9,123 bases of DNA from UBA3064 sp016868095 (GTDB lineage: Bacteria; Pseudomonadota; Gammaproteobacteria; Burkholderiales; Burkholderiaceae_E), in NCBI GenBank assembly GCA_041175665.1, contig JBEDEM010000094.1, positions 1-9,123 of the forward strand, in the 5' to 3' direction. This document shows, piece after piece, positions 6,162 to 9,123 of the stretch (its first letter is position 1; every line of letters starts with the position of its first letter). Made by a program: the position numbers and the translations under genes. A model generated the notes under the pieces. It was not told the DNA's origin, searched no databases, and saw only the letters and a program-made list of their open reading frames with translations.

Positions 6162-8085
6162 GCAAGGCCTCGCTTGTGAGAGGGGCTTGCATGCCCTCAA
6201 GGTAGGGTGCGAACCAGGTCTGGACTTGCGCTCGGATGCCTTGAGCGTCGAGGCCACAAGCGGCAAGCAAGGCTGGGACTTCGCCTTGATCAATGAATCG
6301 ATCTGGAAGTCCCATCATGCGTATCGGCTTGACCAGCCCCATATCGCTTAGCGCTTCGGCCACTGCAGCGCCCGCGCCGCCGCTACGAGAACCTTCTTCG
6401 ATGGTGACAATCGCATCATGGGTGTTGGCCATTTGCCGCAAGAGCGCCACATCGAGTGGCTTAATAAAACGCATATTGACCACACTCGCATTGAGCAACT
6501 CGGCCGCCTCGAGCGCAGGCGCAAGCATGCTGCCGAAGGCCAAAATCACCACGCCTTTGCCGGCACGCCTGATTTGCGCCTTACCCCAGGCGAGTGCGCT
6601 CAGGTCGCGGCGCAACTTCACGCCAGGGCCTCGCCCACGTGGATAACGCACAGCAACCGGCCCATCATGTAAGAAGGCGGTGTAGAGCATTTGCCTGCAC
6701 TCGTCTTCATCACTAGGCGCAAGCAGACTCATATTCGGAAGGCAGCGTAAAAAGGCGATGTCGTAGGATCCCGCATGAGTGGCGCCATCCGCACCGACAA
6801 GACCCGCCCGATCGATTGCAAAGCACACGGGCAGATTCTGCAGGGCCACATCGTGAATGACCTGATCGTAGCCCCTTTGCAAGAAGGTCGAATAAATCGC
6901 AACGACCGGTTTCATGCCCTCGCAGGCCAAACCTGCCGCGAGGGTGACGGCGTGTTGCTCGGCAATACCGACATCGACATAACGGCTTGGAAATCGCTCT
7001 TCAAATTCAACCAATCCCGAGCCTTCGCGCATCGCCGGTGTAATGGCGACCAAACGAGGATCGAGCGCGGCCATGTCGCAAATCCATTGGCCAAAGACCT
7101 GGGTGTAAGTCGGCGCAAGCACTTTACCGGACGCACTCTGGATAATGCCCTGCTCAGGCTTAAACGCCGACGGACCGTGATAAAGAATAGGATCTTTCTC
7201 GGCAGGCCGATAGCCATGGCCTTTTTGGGTGACGACATGCAAAAACTTCAATCCAGGTCGTTGCCGCAAACGTTTCAGCGTGTGCGTAAGCATGGCCAAG
7301 TCGTGACCATCAATAGGGCCTACGTAGTTAAAACCAAATTCCTCAAAAAGGGTGCTGGGCGTGAGCATGCCCTTGACATGCTCTTCAAGCTTTCTTGAGA
7401 GCGCAAGTAAACGGGGAGACCGCTTAAACATACCTTCACTTAAGGCTTTGGCCGATCCGTAAAAGCGCCCGAGCAAGAGCCTGGTCAGATAATGGCTAAG
7501 TGCCCCAACAGGTGGCGAAATCGACATCTCGTTGTCGTTGAGGATCACCAGGACATCGAGATCACGGGTGCCACCCCCATGATTCATCGCTTCAAAAGCC
7601 ATACCGCCACTCAGCGCACCGTCGCCAATGACAGCGATATGTCTTCGGCGATCGTCGCCCTGGTGCTGGCCATTTTCCCGTGCTGCCAAGGCCATCCCCA
7701 AGGCGGCCGAAATCGAAGTCGATGAGTGAGCCGTACCAAAGGCGTCATAAGGACTTTCGCTTCGCTTGGGGAAGCCCGATAAGCCATTTAGCTTCCTTAG
7801 ACCAGACATCGCCTCTCGACGCCCGGTCAGGATCTTGTGCGGATAACTTTGGTGGCCTACGTCCCAGATCAAGCGATCGTGCGGCGTGTTGTAGCAATAA
7901 TGAAGCGCAATGCTCAGCTCGACGCTACCAAGATTTGAAGAGAGATGGCCACCCGTGTGGGCTACCGATTGAAGCACAAAGGCTCTTAGCTCATCGGCAA
8001 GCGCTGGCAGTTGATGCTCAGCAAGTTGTCGAAGCTCATCGGGTGCATTGATGCCTTCAAGCAAGGGCTGCAGCTTTGCTGCCAT
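6151..8085 (-). CDS. dxs: 1-deoxy-D-xylulose-5-phosphate synthase
   Basis: A thiamine-diphosphate enzyme that condenses pyruvate with glyceraldehyde 3-phosphate, the first and rate-setting MEP-pathway step; it feeds geranylgeranyl diphosphate to BchG and carotenoid synthesis. The product (644 residues from ATG 8085, against 620 in E. coli) aligns along its whole length. Visible features are the THTGGHLSSNLGSVEL-like start with the active-site His near 47, WDVGHQSYPHKILTGRR, the ThDP/Mg motif GDG (154-156) through ILNDNEMSI (N183), and the pyrimidine-domain block VGIAEQHAVTLAAGLA with catalytic Glu. STFLQRGYDQVIHD, AGLVGADGATHAG and AVRYPRG supply the substrate Arg and Asp residues. ATG 8085 has AGG about 8 nt upstream; an adjacent in-frame GTG (8088) would add one residue. 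It lies 99 nt after pufC on the same strand, the position dxs has behind puf genes in Rhodobacter, so it is probably co-transcribed. A housekeeping second dxs elsewhere is possible but not visible here. Confidence 0.97.
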   Translation of the reverse strand: MAAKLQPLLEGINAPDELRQLAEHQLPALADELRAFVLQSVAHTGGHLSSNLGSVELSIALHYCYNTPHDRLIWDVGHQSYPHKILTGRREAMSGLRKLNGLSGFPKRSESPYDAFGTAHSSTSISAALGMALAARENGQHQGDDRRRHIAVIGDGALSGGMAFEAMNHGGGTRDLDVLVILNDNEMSISPPVGALSHYLTRLLLGRFYGSAKALSEGMFKRSPRLLALSRKLEEHVKGMLTPSTLFEEFGFNYVGPIDGHDLAMLTHTLKRLRQRPGLKFLHVVTQKGHGYRPAEKDPILYHGPSAFKPEQGIIQSASGKVLAPTYTQVFGQWICDMAALDPRLVAITPAMREGSGLVEFEERFPSRYVDVGIAEQHAVTLAAGLACEGMKPVVAIYSTFLQRGYDQVIHDVALQNLPVCFAIDRAGLVGADGATHAGSYDIAFLRCLPNMSLLAPSDEDECRQMLYTAFLHDGPVAVRYPRGRGPGVKLRRDLSALAWGKAQIRRAGKGVVILAFGSMLAPALEAAELLNASVVNMRFIKPLDVALLRQMANTHDAIVTIEEGSRSGGAGAAVAEALSDMGLVKPIRMMGLPDRFIDQGEVPALLAACGLDAQGIRAQVQTWFAPYLEGMQAPLTSEALLKV

Positions 8086-8138
8086 CACTTAAACCTGCTC
8101 GCCAAGATGAGCTCTTCGCATGGTTTACCCCAATGACC

Positions 8139-8155
8139 GTTATCGCAACGACAAC
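8139..8155 (-). other. small hairpin in the pufC-dxs spacer
   Basis: Read on the minus strand, GTTGTCG-TTG-CGATAAC forms a 7-bp stem with one G-U pair and a 3-nt loop, starting about 29 nt after the pufC stop. No T run follows, so it is not a convincing intrinsic terminator. It could protect a processed puf transcript end or simply be chance. The rest of the spacer (8086-8184) shows only the dxs ribosome-binding segment GAGCAGG near its end. Confidence 0.3.
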
Positions 8156-8184
8156 TAGGCCGCAATGCCAAACTTGTCCTTGCG

Positions 8185-9123
8185 CTACTTCGCTGCAGCC
8201 GCCGCCAACTCTGGGTGGGCCTTAAGCATCGACGCGCCAGCCAAGGGCTTGTACACACCTTGATGGCAGGTTGCACAATTCGCCTTGGGTGCATCGCCAA
8301 GAGGACCCAGGTCTGCCGCTGGATAAGTAGGCTTGAGCGGATCGAAGTAGCTCAGATTCAAGTCCCTTAGCATTTGAATGCCGTGCCAGGCAGTTACCCG
8401 CTGTGGCCGACTTCCGGACCATGACGAAAAACTTTGACTGTTATGACAATAGGTGCAATTAACGCCAAGCGATCCTGAAAAATGCATCATCAGCGCATAG
8501 TTTGACTCCGTGTGTTGCAAACTTTCCACCGGCCTGAGGGCGCGGTCTTCACCAGATGGCAGTGCCTTGACCGATTGAACGCGGATAGGTTCCTTATCAA
8601 GAAAGTAGGTCTTAAAGGGGTCGTAGGGTAGCGAGGTCAGCCCGACACCTGCTGCGGGTGTATTTTGGGCATTCCGCCAGCCGATCGCACCACCTTGCTT
8701 GGGCGCTGGCTGCTCAAACCACAAGTACTTCGGAACAGGTTGCCCACGGTGACAGGTGTAACAGGTCACACCGGTATCAGCCACATGCGACTTCCACGTG
8801 CTATTGATGTGCATGGTCATTTGCAACATGCGGCGCGCCACGAGTTTGGTGTAGAGGTCGTCGGACTCGAAATTGCCGTTAGCGTGACAATAATTACAAC
8901 CCTGCTCGGGCGATACCCATTGAGTCATTGCCGCCATGAGTCGAGTGAACTCGCCTACCCCTAGATCACCAAGCACTTGAACATTCTTATAGACCGCTGA
9001 TGCCTTGGGGCCATCACTGGGCACCGAAGGCAAAGCTTCAGGCGCTTGGTTTGCTGCGAGCACCACTTGCTGCAAGCGAGGGTTATTGATTTCAACCATG
9101 CCCGTGCCGCGATAACCCAATTG
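8185..9123 (-). CDS. pufC: photosynthetic reaction centre tetrahaem cytochrome c subunit (5' end beyond window)
   Basis: The periplasmic subunit that re-reduces the oxidised special pair of the reaction centre, taking electrons from soluble cytochrome c or HiPIP. The window holds the last 312 codons; the frame continues past the right edge, so the signal peptide/lipobox and roughly 30-50 residues are missing. The in-frame TTG near the edge is the internal Leu of the conserved LGYRGTGM segment, not a start. Four c-type haem motifs are present, numbered from the first in-window codon: CNYCH (76-80), CYTCH (121-125), CTYCH (223-227) and CATCH (283-287). Axial-ligand helices precede them: FTRLMAAMTQWV before haem 1, RRMLQMTMHINSTW for haem 2, ALMMHFSGSLG before haem 3, and the His of TWKSHVADTGV, which by analogy with Blastochloris viridis serves haem 4. 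The C terminus is a short Ala-rich tail (ELAAAAAK). pufBALM should lie upstream, to the right of this window. Confidence 0.97.
   Translation of the reverse strand, partial: QLGYRGTGMVEINNPRLQQVVLAANQAPEALPSVPSDGPKASAVYKNVQVLGDLGVGEFTRLMAAMTQWVSPEQGCNYCHANGNFESDDLYTKLVARRMLQMTMHINSTWKSHVADTGVTCYTCHRGQPVPKYLWFEQPAPKQGGAIGWRNAQNTPAAGVGLTSLPYDPFKTYFLDKEPIRVQSVKALPSGEDRALRPVESLQHTESNYALMMHFSGSLGVNCTYCHNSQSFSSWSGSRPQRVTAWHGIQMLRDLNLSYFDPLKPTYPAADLGPLGDAPKANCATCHQGVYKPLAGASMLKAHPELAAAAAK

Noticed and set aside
6156..6167. CCTTG-AG-CAAGG inverted repeat at the tspO/dxs junction as a bidirectional terminator
   Set aside because: The loop is only 2 nt, the stem 5 bp, and no T run follows on either strand.
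6775..7398. Plus-strand 207-codon ORF inside dxs
   Set aside because: Antisense to the conserved DXS catalytic region; the long open frame reflects dxs codon bias.
9118..9120. TTG as the start codon of pufC
   Set aside because: It codes the Leu of the conserved LGYRGTGM segment, and the frame is open beyond it to the window edge; a signal peptide must lie upstream.

Overview
The window is part of a photosynthesis gene cluster of a purple or aerobic anoxygenic phototrophic proteobacterium. Five genes on the plus strand form an apparent operon in the order ppsR, bchG, a PucC/LhaA/ORF428-type membrane protein, bchP and tspO. Two genes on the minus strand, pufC (cut by the right edge) and dxs, run toward them. 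The organism is most likely a betaproteobacterium of the Burkholderiales type: a tetrahaem PufC is followed by dxs, and base composition looks moderately GC-rich by eye. This placement is an inference, because gammaproteobacterial and some alphaproteobacterial clusters share parts of the layout.

Layout. Positions 1-168 are a leader upstream of ppsR with no confident gene. ppsR (169-1701) encodes the PAS/HTH aerobic repressor of photosynthesis genes. bchG (1734-2636) encodes bacteriochlorophyll synthase, which attaches the isoprenoid tail. The PucC-like gene (2633-4198) overlaps bchG by 4 nt and carries a minisatellite-coded hexapeptide repeat in its N-terminal tail. bchP (4182-5468) encodes geranylgeranyl reductase and overlaps the PucC-like gene by 17 nt. 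tspO (5496-6161) encodes a tryptophan-rich sensory protein with an unusual Ala/Pro/Gln tail. dxs (minus, 6151-8085) encodes deoxyxylulose-5-phosphate synthase and overlaps tspO tail to tail by 11 nt. A 99-nt spacer with a small hairpin separates it from pufC (minus, 8185-9123), which shows all four haem-binding CxxCH motifs.

How the genes fit together. DXS makes the first MEP-pathway intermediate, supplying geranylgeranyl diphosphate for bacteriochlorophyll tails and carotenoids. BchG esterifies bacteriochlorophyllide with that tail, BchP reduces it to phytyl, and the PucC-like protein probably helps deliver pigment to, or assemble, light-harvesting complexes. PufC passes electrons to the reaction-centre special pair. 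PpsR represses this regulon in air, and TspO is known in Rhodobacter to dampen photosynthesis-gene expression in response to oxygen.

I found no wholly new system. The oddities are lineage-specific: repeat-coded low-complexity tails on two membrane proteins of the same operon, an extra charged insertion in PpsR, an insertion in BchP, a five-codon mini-ORF with a hairpin ahead of tspO, and a terminator-less convergent overlap between tspO and dxs.
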